Of a stretch of 64,000 bases of DNA, positions 1 through 7,817 are shown one piece after another (the stretch's first letter is position 1; each line of letters opens with the position of its first letter). The stretch is from Lachnospiraceae bacterium NK4A179 (GTDB lineage Bacteria > Bacillota > Clostridia > Lachnospirales > Lachnospiraceae), in the NCBI GenBank assembly GCA_000421045.1, contig ATWC01000009.1, positions 1 to 64,000 of the forward strand, written 5' to 3'. Under the pieces are notes generated by a model. The model was not told where the DNA came from. It did no database searches and saw only the letters and a list, made by a program, of their open reading frames with translations. The position numbers and the translations under genes were made by a program.

Positions 1-402
1 AGGGGACATGTGGGGGATGTTGGGGAAGAGTTAAAAGCCCTCTTGAAATTCATGGTCGGAGAGGGCACAATAGATACAGATGACAGCAGATTAGCTGATT
101 TGAATCGAATGCTTGAAACAGTCCGTCACAGGGAAAGAACGGAGGGGTTGTATATGAAATGGTACGAAGAAATTGAGATAGAACGTAGAAAAGCCGGTGA
201 AGAGGGCCGTGCAGAGGGCCGTGCAGAGGGCCGTGCAGAGGGCCGCGAAGAAGGCCGCGCAGAAGAAAGGGCTTTTATGGCTTCGTTTTATTCATGGCTG
301 ATTGAAAATGGCCGTAGTGACGATGTGAAACGCGCAGCTAAAGATGAGGCTTTTATGTCAAAGCTGATAGATGAGTACCGGCTGACGGTATCTGAACAAT
401 AA
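1..402 (+). CDS. C-terminal part of an Rpn / PD-(D/E)XK-type transposase (5' end outside window)
   Basis: The reading frame is open from base 1, so the gene is cut by the window edge; a GTG at 10 is only the first in-frame start. The visible ~130 residues look like the C-terminal tail of the Rpn recombination-promoting nuclease / putative transposase family: a helical stretch (ELKALLKFM), a YMKWYEE helix, then Arg/Glu/Gly repeats of the AEGR type, then a short helical end. The catalytic PD-(D/E)XK core would lie upstream and is not seen. The AEGR repeats are encoded by a 12-bp tandem repeat. A terminator-like hairpin follows 15 bases after the stop. Family call rests on the tail pattern only. 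Confidence 0.55.
   Translation, partial: RGHVGDVGEELKALLKFMVGEGTIDTDDSRLADLNRMLETVRHRERTEGLYMKWYEEIEIERRKAGEEGRAEGRAEGRAEGREEGRAEERAFMASFYSWLIENGRSDDVKRAAKDEAFMSKLIDEYRLTVSEQ
202..249 (+). repeat. 12-bp tandem repeat (GAGGGCCGTGCA), about four units
   Basis: Three near-perfect copies and a fourth diverged copy of GAGGGCCGTGCA lie in frame in the transposase-type gene and encode AEGR repeats. Such repeats expand and contract easily by slippage. They are coding, not CRISPR. Confidence 0.85.
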
Positions 403-414
403 TACAGAGAATAA

Positions 415-466
415 AGGAAAATCCTTGATCAAGTTCTTGAGGCTTTAGGATTTTTCCGGGATTATG
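415..466 (+). pseudogene. 52-bp wecB-like remnant that also folds as a terminator-like hairpin
   Basis: Bases 424-466 match 961-1003 inside the truncated wecB at 39 of 43 positions without gaps, and the match extends upstream to 415 (952) with two more mismatches. It is a short direct duplication of the LDQVLEAFG-encoding part of wecB. The same bases contain AAAATCCT (418-425) and its complement AGGATTTT (447-454) followed by T, so the segment could serve as the transcription terminator of the transposase-type gene. Confidence 0.6.
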
Positions 467-480
467 TGTTATATACCGCT

Positions 481-712
481 AACTTCCTCACACTGGTAGC
501 TTGTCTGACGGTGGTACCGTTCGCCAAGCAGTTCTTACGAAAATGCCCAAGTTATGGTATATTTCCGGAACCGCTCACACGCCACATCCATCTGGCGTTC
601 TTCACTTGGCCCGTCATCCGTGGCGGCCCATTTCTAGTATAACGATGCATTTTCGAGAATTGTTAAGGCTCACTAAAACACCGTTAGCCAAGGCTACACG
701 GTGTGGGAAGTT
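481..712. mobile_element. MITE-like element with imperfect terminal inverted repeats
   Basis: The ends 481-515 and 678-712 are inverted copies of each other (AACTTCC-CACAC ... TAG ... CTTG-CT-ACGGTG, roughly 80 percent with small gaps). The interior has further pairings such as GGCC/GGCC around 608-630. The only sizeable open frame (501-716) has no ribosome site and unlike composition, so I read the element as non-coding. No clear target-site duplication could be seen. Could instead be a structured RNA. Confidence 0.45.
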
Positions 713-733
713 GTAGTAAGAAATATATAGCAA

Positions 734-764
734 TTAAAAGGGACGGTTTTACCGTCTCTTTTAA
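734..764. repeat. 31-bp inverted repeat, copy 1 (terminator-like)
   Basis: TTAAAAGGGACGG, a 5-base loop, then CCGTCTCTTTTAA: a 13-bp stem with one G-T pair. A nearly identical copy ends the truncated wecB at 1289-1315. Either arm-loop unit could act as a rho-independent terminator, or the two could be ends or scars of a small mobile element. Confidence 0.7.
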
Positions 765-781
765 GGTGCGTGGTAATCGGG

Positions 782-787
782 TATAAT
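782..787 (+). promoter_or_regulatory. possible -10 box for the truncated wecB
   Basis: A perfect TATAAT sits 26 bases before the wecB ATG. No good -35 box is found at 16-18 bases upstream. Confidence 0.4.
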
Positions 788-813
788 TCTATAGTTAGGA
801 AAAAGGTGAAAAA

Positions 814-1317
814 ATGACGCTAACTTCTAGGAAAAAACGTGTTTTACTTATATTTGGGACTAGGCCTGAAGCTATAAAAATGTGTCCGGTTATAAGAGAG
901 TTAAAAAAACGGAATTCTCTGGAAACTATAGTATGTGTAACCGGTCAGCATAGAAAAATGCTTGATCAAGTTCTTGAGGCTTTTGGAGTTATCCCGGATT
1001 ATGATCTGTCTATCATGAAGGATCGACAGACGCTTTTTGATATTACCGGTGATATTCTGACAAACCTTAAATTGGTTCTTGAAAAATCAAATCCTGATAT
1101 AGTGTTAGTTCATGGAGATACCTCGACTACATTTGCTTCGGCTCTTGCATGTTTTTATTTAAGGATTCCGGTGGGGCATGTAGAAGCAGGACTTCGTACA
1201 TATAATTTAGACAGTCCATTTCCTGAAGAATTTAATAGGGAAGCTGTTAGTATCATCAGCAGGTATAATTTTGCACCGACAGGGAAGGAAAAGGGACGGT
1301 TATGCCGTCTCTTTTAA
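814..1317 (+). pseudogene. wecB: truncated UDP-N-acetylglucosamine 2-epimerase
   Basis: The N-terminal half of the non-hydrolysing UDP-GlcNAc 2-epimerase (UDP-GlcNAc to UDP-ManNAc) is intact: GTRPEAIKM (15-23), HGDTST (about 100), GHVEAGLRT (about 121) and PFPEEFNR. Full-length enzymes have about 360-385 residues; here the frame ends after 167 at a point corresponding to the FAPT motif, where the sequence runs into an inverted repeat that supplies the stop codon. The second Rossmann domain, which completes the active site, is missing, so the product should be inactive. ATG 814 has a purine-rich site (GGAAAAAGG) upstream. The next genes are glycosyltransferases, fitting an old polysaccharide cluster damaged at its left edge. 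Confidence 0.85.
1289..1315. repeat. 27-bp inverted repeat, copy 2, ends the truncated wecB
   Basis: AAAAGGGACGG, loop TTATG, CCGTCTCTTTT. It differs from the copy at 736-762 only in the loop. It lies exactly where the epimerase homology stops, so it marks the break point of the gene and probably also stops transcription. Confidence 0.7.
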
Positions 1318-1352
1318 ACTGATTGTCAAATCATTTGATTAAGGGGGCAGCA

Positions 1353-2567
1353 GTGACCGGGGAAGAAAACATTTATAAAAATGAAAATAGAGATACAGAT
1401 GTCATAGAAAATGCAATGATCGTAATGACTGATTATCAGCTTTTGACAGTGATCGGTTATGCTTTGCAGGCTAAAAATGTAAAGTCGGACCTTTTCGTGC
1501 TTAGAGGAATATGCAGTGATCTTGTCTTAAAAAGATTGAATGATAAAAAAGTGTTTGAACATGTATATGTATTCCGGGATGAAAAAGAAATAGCAGAACC
1601 TACCAGGAAAAATGTGATAGCCGGTTCATTAAGAAGTATTGCTGATGGAAGTGGATTGTTTAAGTCAATATACGGATCAAGGAAGAGTATTAAGAGTTTA
1701 AAAGACTTGTATTTATGCCTTTGGGCCTATCAGAGGCTGAAAATGAATACAGATATTACGCCAAAGCCCAAATACCTTCTGAATTATAAAAATGTGTTTG
1801 TTGCTTATTCCGGTGTTTATATTCAATCCTGTATCATTAATGCATCGAAAAAATCGGAGTTGTGTTTTTTTGAAGATGGGACGGGCTCATATGTGAGACA
1901 GGATATTCTTAGCTTTGATGATGAAGTGATGAAACGTAATGAATATGCTGAAAAAAAACATCCGAAACTTACTCTTGTAGGAAACATCAAACCGCTTTTT
2001 GAATGGGATAATGTCAGATATTTTAATCCGGTAAAAGGTGGAGATGGTGTATCGTATTTTGAACAATTGAGCTATTATATGGATTGCGTGAGTGATAAAG
2101 TCCTTGAAAAAAACAAATTGATCTATTTTTCACAACCATGGAAAAAGGATAATGTTACCGTAAGTAAAGATTTTAATGAAATAGAAATGAAGGTTCGAAG
2201 TATTATAAATGAGCATAACGGAATGCTCAGACTTCACCCAAGAGATAAAGAAGAAAATACAAAAGGAAAGATCGATCCGGGAAAAAGTCAGTGGGAACTT
2301 AGATGTGGATGGGAGTTGACAGATGATCATATTCTTGTCGGGGCGTTCTCTACGGCACAATTCACACCAAAATGGTTATATGATAAAGAGCCTTTTGTGA
2401 TCTTTACATTTGATATGATCTTTAAGGAGCAATCCGAGTATAAGAATAGAGTCGATGAAATGATCCGTGAATTTGCAAAATCATATCGTGATCCGGATAA
2501 AGTTGTTGCGGTTGATTGCCCTGAAGCATTAAATACTGTATTGGAAAGAATGATTAATCATGGATAA
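1353..2567 (+). CDS. GT52-like / polysialyltransferase-like glycosyltransferase
   Basis: A 404-residue soluble protein. GTG 1353 was chosen because AAGGGGG lies five bases upstream; an in-frame TTG at 1323 has no such site. Motifs recall the capsular/LOS sialyltransferase group (GT52 and related polysialyltransferases): FEDGTGSY near residue 174, YFSQPW in the middle, RLHPRD near 294 and GAFSTA near 330, the last two typical of nucleotide-sugar binding in GT-B enzymes. It probably adds one sugar to a surface glycan; donor and acceptor cannot be told. It overlaps the following glycosyltransferase by eight bases, so the two are translated together. Confidence 0.5.
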   Translation: MTGEENIYKNENRDTDVIENAMIVMTDYQLLTVIGYALQAKNVKSDLFVLRGICSDLVLKRLNDKKVFEHVYVFRDEKEIAEPTRKNVIAGSLRSIADGSGLFKSIYGSRKSIKSLKDLYLCLWAYQRLKMNTDITPKPKYLLNYKNVFVAYSGVYIQSCIINASKKSELCFFEDGTGSYVRQDILSFDDEVMKRNEYAEKKHPKLTLVGNIKPLFEWDNVRYFNPVKGGDGVSYFEQLSYYMDCVSDKVLEKNKLIYFSQPWKKDNVTVSKDFNEIEMKVRSIINEHNGMLRLHPRDKEENTKGKIDPGKSQWELRCGWELTDDHILVGAFSTAQFTPKWLYDKEPFVIFTFDMIFKEQSEYKNRVDEMIREFAKSYRDPDKVVAVDCPEALNTVLERMINHG

Positions 2568-3531
2568 GCTTATATCTATAGCTGTTGCTGCATATAATGT
2601 CGAAAAATATATAGATATTCTCCTTAAATCGCTTACAGATACAAAATCTATAAACCATATGGATATTATGGTGATCGATGATGGTGGGAGCGACAATACC
2701 ATGTCAATCGCGTCAAAGTATGCAGAAGACTATCCTGAATCAATAAGGCTTATTCATACTGAAAATGGTGGACATGGTAATGTGATCAACACCGGAATAA
2801 AAAATGCAGTAGGTGAGTATTTTAAAGTGATAGATGGAGATGACCATGTTGATCCGGATGGGCTGGATGAACTATTAAATCTGATCAGCAAGTATAAACC
2901 GGATATTTTTCTTAATCCTTATATTGTATTTGATGATGTAAGCGGAGAAAAAATCAGCGAGGAGGATTCATGTGCAAATGTTACTCATGATATGGTTCTA
3001 TCTGTAAAGGATTATCATTCTGACCTGTTTCCGCAAATGCATTCGCTGACTGTGAAAACAAAGTTGCTTAGAGATAATGATGTTTCAATCACCAGACACA
3101 TGTTTTATGTTGATGTTGAATATGCATTCAAGGCCTCGATTAATGCCGATACGGTTTATGCTGGAAACAGATCGGTATATTGTTATAGAGTTGGAAGGTC
3201 AGGGCAAAGTGTAAGTCCGGAACAGTTAAAGAAGAATTTTAAACATCATGAGCATTTAGCATATACTTTGTTAGAGGAAACCGGAAAGACAGATAAGGGG
3301 AGTATTAAACGTGAGTGGGCTGTGGAAATAGCCGCTCCATATATTTATAAGCAGTATATGATATGCGCATGGCAGAAAAGAATATCTGAAGGAAGAAGAT
3401 TTAGTAAAATAGTCAGAACTGAGTATCCTGAGATATACGATCGTATTGTAAGAAAGAAACTGATCTTATTAGAAAAAACAGGTTTTCTGATAAGTTTTTT
3501 TTGGAAAATCATCGATCATGAACCTGTATAG
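2560..3531 (+). CDS. GT2-family glycosyltransferase
   Basis: 323 residues with a GT-A fold N-terminal half: SIAVAAYNVEKYI at the start, the nucleotide-binding DDGGSDN near 41 and the metal-binding DGDD near 93. The C-terminal half carries VDVEYAF (place of the catalytic acid) and a helical tail. It starts inside the end of the preceding gene. Likely transfers one sugar during repeat-unit assembly at the cytoplasmic face; the sugar cannot be assigned. Confidence 0.85.
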   Translation: MDKLISIAVAAYNVEKYIDILLKSLTDTKSINHMDIMVIDDGGSDNTMSIASKYAEDYPESIRLIHTENGGHGNVINTGIKNAVGEYFKVIDGDDHVDPDGLDELLNLISKYKPDIFLNPYIVFDDVSGEKISEEDSCANVTHDMVLSVKDYHSDLFPQMHSLTVKTKLLRDNDVSITRHMFYVDVEYAFKASINADTVYAGNRSVYCYRVGRSGQSVSPEQLKKNFKHHEHLAYTLLEETGKTDKGSIKREWAVEIAAPYIYKQYMICAWQKRISEGRRFSKIVRTEYPEIYDRIVRKKLILLEKTGFLISFFWKIIDHEPV

Positions 3532-3570
3532 AAATGGATTTTTTGAATATTGTTAGCGCAGAAAGATAAT

Positions 3571-4482
3571 ATGAAAGTATCAATAAGTGTGGTTATTACA
3601 ACATATAAGCGCCCGGTTGAAACTTTGCGCAGGGCTGTTCTTTCTGTGTGTGCACAAAAAAGACAACCGGATGAATTGATAGTCGTTAATGATTTCCCTG
3701 AAGATGTGAGTCTTTCAGTGAGAATTGAAGAGATGCTAAAAGGGATACGTGCTTCTTTTGAGATCAGATATTATGCGATGCCTCATAACGGAGGAGCAGC
3801 TGCGGCAAGAAACGAAGGGTTAAGAATAGCGAAGGGACAATACATAGCATTTCTTGATGATGATGATGTCTGGAATGATAATAAGTTGGAACTTCAGGAA
3901 AAAGCTTTAAGAGATTACCCTGATGCTGTTTTGGTAACCGGATATATAAGTTCTGTGGAAAGTAAGGGTAAAAGAAATAGAAACAGAATTTATAATGCAG
4001 GTATGGAGTATTCAGGGGATGTTTTTGAGAAACTTCTTGGTAATAATTTCGTTGGTGGATGTTCGGTGCCCTTGTTTGACAGAAAGATAGCACTTAAATG
4101 TGGTGGTTTTGATAGCAAAACACAGCCATCCGAGGATCATGATATGTGGACGGCACTTTCGCAAAAGGGGAAAGTTGTTTTTTTGCGTGAGAAACTGATC
4201 ACATATTATCTTCATGATCAAAGTCTCACAGGTGATTTCGACAAAAGAATGGATGGTTGGAAGGCTTATTACCGGAAGTGGAAAAGTGAGTTTGACAGAC
4301 ATAAAGAAGCAAAATGCACTTTTTTTAGTATTATAGCTATTGAAAGTGCAAGTAATGGTTATGGAAAAAAGGCGTGGTCATTTTATAAACGTATGATAAA
4401 TTGCTGCGGACATAATAAGCAGACTGTGTTTATCATGTTTAAGATCATGCGCTTGCAGGTTCAGCGAAGGCTTGGCTTATGA
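3571..4482 (+). CDS. GT2-family glycosyltransferase
   Basis: 303 residues from ATG 3571; an upstream in-frame TTG at 3550 is less likely because it has no ribosome site. SVVITTYKRP opens the GT-A domain, LDDDDVW near 95 is the DXD-type metal site, and GGFD...EDHDMW near 180-193 carries the usual catalytic acid. The last four bases overlap the next gene (ATGA), implying translational coupling. The region is AT-rich like its neighbours on both sides. Confidence 0.85.
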   Translation: MKVSISVVITTYKRPVETLRRAVLSVCAQKRQPDELIVVNDFPEDVSLSVRIEEMLKGIRASFEIRYYAMPHNGGAAAARNEGLRIAKGQYIAFLDDDDVWNDNKLELQEKALRDYPDAVLVTGYISSVESKGKRNRNRIYNAGMEYSGDVFEKLLGNNFVGGCSVPLFDRKIALKCGGFDSKTQPSEDHDMWTALSQKGKVVFLREKLITYYLHDQSLTGDFDKRMDGWKAYYRKWKSEFDRHKEAKCTFFSIIAIESASNGYGKKAWSFYKRMINCCGHNKQTVFIMFKIMRLQVQRRLGL

Positions 4483-5423
4483 AAAAAGTAAGCATAATAA
4501 TACCGGTTTACAATATTAAAGACTATGTGGCAGACTGTATAGAAAGTGTGCTTGGGCAGGATTATAGAAATACCCAGATCATTGTAGTGGATGATGGCTC
4601 AAATGATGGAAGTGAAACAATCTGTGATGAGTATGCACTAAAGGATGATCGCATTGTTGTTATTCATAAAAAAAATGAAGGACTTAGCAGTGCAAGGAAC
4701 GAAGGTATTAATGTAGCAGAAGGAGAATATATTTATTTCCTTGATGGCGATGATTCATTGACTTCAGATGCTATTAGCATACTGGTAGAAGAAATCGAAA
4801 AAGATGCTTATGATGCAGTCATGTTTGAGGCTGCAAAGACAGATGAAGATTCCCTTGGAACAGAACAGGGATATTTTGATAAGAGTAACGATTATACAGG
4901 TATACATGATGGAAAAAAACTTTTTGCGGAATTGAAAAAAAACAATGAGTATACAAGCTGTGCTGTACTGTTATTTATCCGCAGATCTGCCTTGTCGTTA
5001 AGATTTGAAAAAATAGTTCATGAGGATGAATTATTCACACCTGAATTCTTATACAGTATAAAAAGTATAAGTTATATTCCAAAACAATTGTATATAAGAC
5101 GGATAAGACCTGATTCGATCACTACAAAGAAGAAGAGTGCCATCAATTTCAGAGGCATGAGCAGAGTTATATATGAACTGCAGGATGTAAAAAATATTGA
5201 TGAGCCGCTTGTGAAGCATATATGTGATCTTTACAGAACTGTAGACAGGATGTACTCCCGGTTTACACCTGAAGAAAAGAGAGGGATAAAACCAGAAAAG
5301 AAAGAACTTGATGCATTCTTTCTTGAGCGATGCTTTCGTGGTGAAAAAGGTTTCAGAAAAATGTATCGTCATGCTGTTCTTTCAAAGATATATCACCATG
5401 GTTGCTATAAAAATGAAAAGTGA
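4479..5423 (+). CDS. GT2-family glycosyltransferase
   Basis: 314 residues. SIIIPVYNIKDYV at the N-terminus, VDDGSNDGS near 38, AEGEYIYFLDGDDS near 80-92 and HEDELFTP near 183 are the standard GT2 motifs in order. The start overlaps the preceding stop by four bases. It is the last gene of the AT-rich block; composition rises in the next gene. Confidence 0.88.
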   Translation: MKKVSIIIPVYNIKDYVADCIESVLGQDYRNTQIIVVDDGSNDGSETICDEYALKDDRIVVIHKKNEGLSSARNEGINVAEGEYIYFLDGDDSLTSDAISILVEEIEKDAYDAVMFEAAKTDEDSLGTEQGYFDKSNDYTGIHDGKKLFAELKKNNEYTSCAVLLFIRRSALSLRFEKIVHEDELFTPEFLYSIKSISYIPKQLYIRRIRPDSITTKKKSAINFRGMSRVIYELQDVKNIDEPLVKHICDLYRTVDRMYSRFTPEEKRGIKPEKKELDAFFLERCFRGEKGFRKMYRHAVLSKIYHHGCYKNEK

Positions 5424-5461
5424 ATAGGAATTAACCCGATTATGGGCTATATTTATCAGAT

Positions 5462-6655
5462 ATGAAGATTTTAATAGCAAACGATTACAATTCATACGGT
5501 GGAGCTGAGTATGTTGCTCACGAACAGGTAAAACTGCTCAAAGCGGCCGGAGCGGAAGTGGGTTTCCTCACATTTGATCCGTCACTGAAAGCGGGGAAGA
5601 TCGATGCCGGTCGTTACAACATAAAAGTTTCAGAGAAGAAGCTTGTGAACGGTTTTAACAAGCTTTTCTTTTCGCCTTCCATATATTTTAAATTCCGACA
5701 TATACTCAAAAGGTTCAATCCTGATGTGGTGATCATACATTGTTTTGCAAGATCTCCTATAGCGCAGTATCTTGCTGTGGAGGATTACAAAAGTCTTCAG
5801 ATAGTTCATGATTATTTCTTTATATGTCCAAAGTTTAACTGCATGAAACCTGACGGAACGGTTTGTCATGGATGTAAGAGTGAGAATTGTGTTGTCAATG
5901 GCTGCCGTTACGGCTCATCAAGAACGAAGCTGATAATATATGCGCTTCATGCAAGAAGCATTGTTCCTGTGAGGAAGCGCTGTGTGGACAGGTTTGTCAC
6001 ACCCAGTGAAATGCTTCAGAAAAAGCTTATCGAATATGGATATGATGCTGAACTTTTGAGTAATCCGTTCAAATGCGCCTCGGCAAGAAAGAACATGGAC
6101 AGGAATCTTGATTTCTTCTATGCAGGACGTATAAACGACGATAAGGGTATATTCAGACTGATCGAAGCCTTTGCAATTTTCAATAAGGGCCGCAACTGCA
6201 AGCTTGTGGTCGCCGGTGGTTTCAGCAGGGGAAACTTCGAAAAGCGTTTTAATTCACTTCTTAAAAAATATGACTGGATAGATTACAGGGGATCATTGAG
6301 ACAGTCGGAGGTCCAGGACCTTATGAGACACAGCCGCTTTGTCTGTGTTCCCGCAATGGGAATGGAAAATTATCCCACTGTTGTGCTGGAGGCATTTGCT
6401 TCAGGAACTGTCCCCATAGGTTCGGACAGAGGCGGCGTTAAGGAGCTTCTTTCAGATGACCGTGGCATACGTTTTAATGTCCTTGATAAGACGGACATTG
6501 CCGATAAGCTCAGAATGGCTTATCTGATGCCGGAAGGTATATACGACAGGATGGTGGCAGCCGGGCATAAATATCTCAAAACGCATAACGATCCCGATGA
6601 GTATGCCGGCAAGCTGATGAAAATGTGCAGGGAACTGACAGATAAACACAGATAA
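5462..6655 (+). CDS. GT4-family glycosyltransferase
   Basis: 397 residues, GT-B fold. The N-terminal domain starts MKILIANDYNSYGGAE and holds an unusual Cys-rich loop at about 122-149 (HDYFFICPKFNC ... CHGC ... NC ... GC), which may bind a metal or form a structural cross-link. The C-terminal domain has FYAGRINDDKG near 219 and the donor-binding NYPTVVLEAFASGTVP near 302. No Shine-Dalgarno is visible before the ATG. It begins the more GC-balanced main polysaccharide locus. Confidence 0.88.
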   Translation: MKILIANDYNSYGGAEYVAHEQVKLLKAAGAEVGFLTFDPSLKAGKIDAGRYNIKVSEKKLVNGFNKLFFSPSIYFKFRHILKRFNPDVVIIHCFARSPIAQYLAVEDYKSLQIVHDYFFICPKFNCMKPDGTVCHGCKSENCVVNGCRYGSSRTKLIIYALHARSIVPVRKRCVDRFVTPSEMLQKKLIEYGYDAELLSNPFKCASARKNMDRNLDFFYAGRINDDKGIFRLIEAFAIFNKGRNCKLVVAGGFSRGNFEKRFNSLLKKYDWIDYRGSLRQSEVQDLMRHSRFVCVPAMGMENYPTVVLEAFASGTVPIGSDRGGVKELLSDDRGIRFNVLDKTDIADKLRMAYLMPEGIYDRMVAAGHKYLKTHNDPDEYAGKLMKMCRELTDKHR

Positions 6656-6696
6656 ATCCGGCAGATGGTGTCAGTCTGTTACTGTAAACGGATTTC

Positions 6697-6705
6697 TGCT
6701 ATAAT
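6697..6705 (+). promoter_or_regulatory. extended -10 promoter element for gmd
   Basis: TGCTATAAT (extended -10) lies 38 bases before the gmd ATG. The -35 area (around 6677-6684, TGTTACTG) is weak, as is common with an extended -10. An AAATCCG/CGGATTT pair (6654-6660 and 6689-6695) flanks the space after the preceding gene. Confidence 0.5.
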
Positions 6706-6743
6706 ACTTTGGAAACTGATAATCAACAAGGAGAGGTAAATTC

Positions 6744-7775
6744 ATGAAGAATGCACTTATTACCGGTATAAACGGACAGGACGGCTCATTTCTTGCAGAG
6801 CTCCTTCTTTCGAAGGGCTACAATGTATACGGAGTGCTCCGCCGCAAATCTGTCGTGGATTACGGAAATGTGACACATATAAAAGATAAGATCCACTTCA
6901 TTTATGCTGACATGACTGATGTGGTTTCCCTGATCAATGCGATGAAGATATCACAGGCTGATGAGGTATATAACCTTGCTGCACAGTCTTTTGTGGCAAC
7001 AAGCTGGGAACAGCCTATTGCTACCGCAGAAATTGATGCTGTAGGTGTTACAAATATGCTTGAGGCTATCAGGATAGTCAATCCTGAGTGCAGATTCTAC
7101 CAGGCTTCTACTTCCGAGATGTTCGGAAAGGTACAGGCTATACCTCAGGATGAGAATACTCCTTTTTATCCCAGAAGCCCTTATGGCGTAGCAAAGCTCT
7201 ATGGTTACTGGATAACAAGGAACTACCGTGAGAGCTTCAATCTTTTTACCTGCAACGGAATACTCTTCAATCATGAAGGCGAGCGCAGGGGTAAGGAATT
7301 CGTTACAAGAAAGATCACCGATACCGTTGCCCGCATCAAGCTTGGTTGCGCAGACTGTCTTGAACTGGGTAATCTTAATGCAAAGCGTGACTGGGGTCAT
7401 TCTAAGGATTATGTAAGAGCTATGTGGCTCATGCTTCAGCAGCCGGAGCCGGATGATTATGTCGTGGCTACAGGCGAGACAAGAACAGTAAGAGACTTTG
7501 CCAAGATCGCATTTGAGAAGGTTGGAATGGATGTTGAATTCTCCGGCGAAGGTGTTGATGAGATAGGTACGGATAAGGCAACCGGCAAGGTTGTTGTAAA
7601 GGTAAATCCTGATTTCTTCAGACCGGCAGAGGTTGAGCTGCTTATTGGAAATCCCAAGAAGGCAGAAGAGAAGCTTGGCTGGAAGCGAGAGATCAGCTTT
7701 GACCAGATGGTTGAGCGTATGATCGCTACAGATCTTGCTCTTGTAAATCAGGAAATTGTTATGGCAAGGAAATAA
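6744..7775 (+). CDS. gmd: GDP-mannose 4,6-dehydratase
   Basis: 343 residues, the normal length. It converts GDP-D-mannose to GDP-4-keto-6-deoxy-D-mannose, the precursor of GDP-fucose, GDP-rhamnose or GDP-perosamine. Seen: the NADP-binding GINGQDGS (8-15), STSEMFG near 121, the catalytic pair in YGVAK near 148, and NHEGERRGKEFVT near 176, a hallmark of Gmd. AAGGAGAGG precedes the ATG. The enzyme that finishes the pathway (fcl, rmd or per) is not in the window. A strong terminator follows. Confidence 0.95.
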   Translation: MKNALITGINGQDGSFLAELLLSKGYNVYGVLRRKSVVDYGNVTHIKDKIHFIYADMTDVVSLINAMKISQADEVYNLAAQSFVATSWEQPIATAEIDAVGVTNMLEAIRIVNPECRFYQASTSEMFGKVQAIPQDENTPFYPRSPYGVAKLYGYWITRNYRESFNLFTCNGILFNHEGERRGKEFVTRKITDTVARIKLGCADCLELGNLNAKRDWGHSKDYVRAMWLMLQQPEPDDYVVATGETRTVRDFAKIAFEKVGMDVEFSGEGVDEIGTDKATGKVVVKVNPDFFRPAEVELLIGNPKKAEEKLGWKREISFDQMVERMIATDLALVNQEIVMARK

Positions 7776-7790
7776 ATGATCATATATCAA

Positions 7791-7817
7791 AAAGCCCGCC
7801 AATGGCGGGCTTTTTTT
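7791..7817. terminator. bidirectional rho-independent terminator
   Basis: GCCCGCC, loop AAT, GGCGGGC, then seven T on the plus strand and A-rich on the other side, which gives T on the minus strand. It separates gmd from the convergent DPM1-like gene. Confidence 0.93.

Noticed and set aside
202-260. Short regular repeats, possible CRISPR
   Set aside because: The units are contiguous 12-mers in a coding frame with no spacers.
501-716. 71-codon open frame
   Set aside because: No ribosome site, no recognisable sequence, and it spans an inverted-repeat element whose ends must pair.
415-5423. Complete transposon or integrative element at the left edge
   Set aside because: No intact transposase, integrase or attachment-site pair can be seen; only fragments and short inverted repeats.
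6951-7802. 283-codon minus-strand frame
   Set aside because: Mirror of gmd; its translation is Cys/Ser/Leu-rich noise and the gmd frame has all family motifs.
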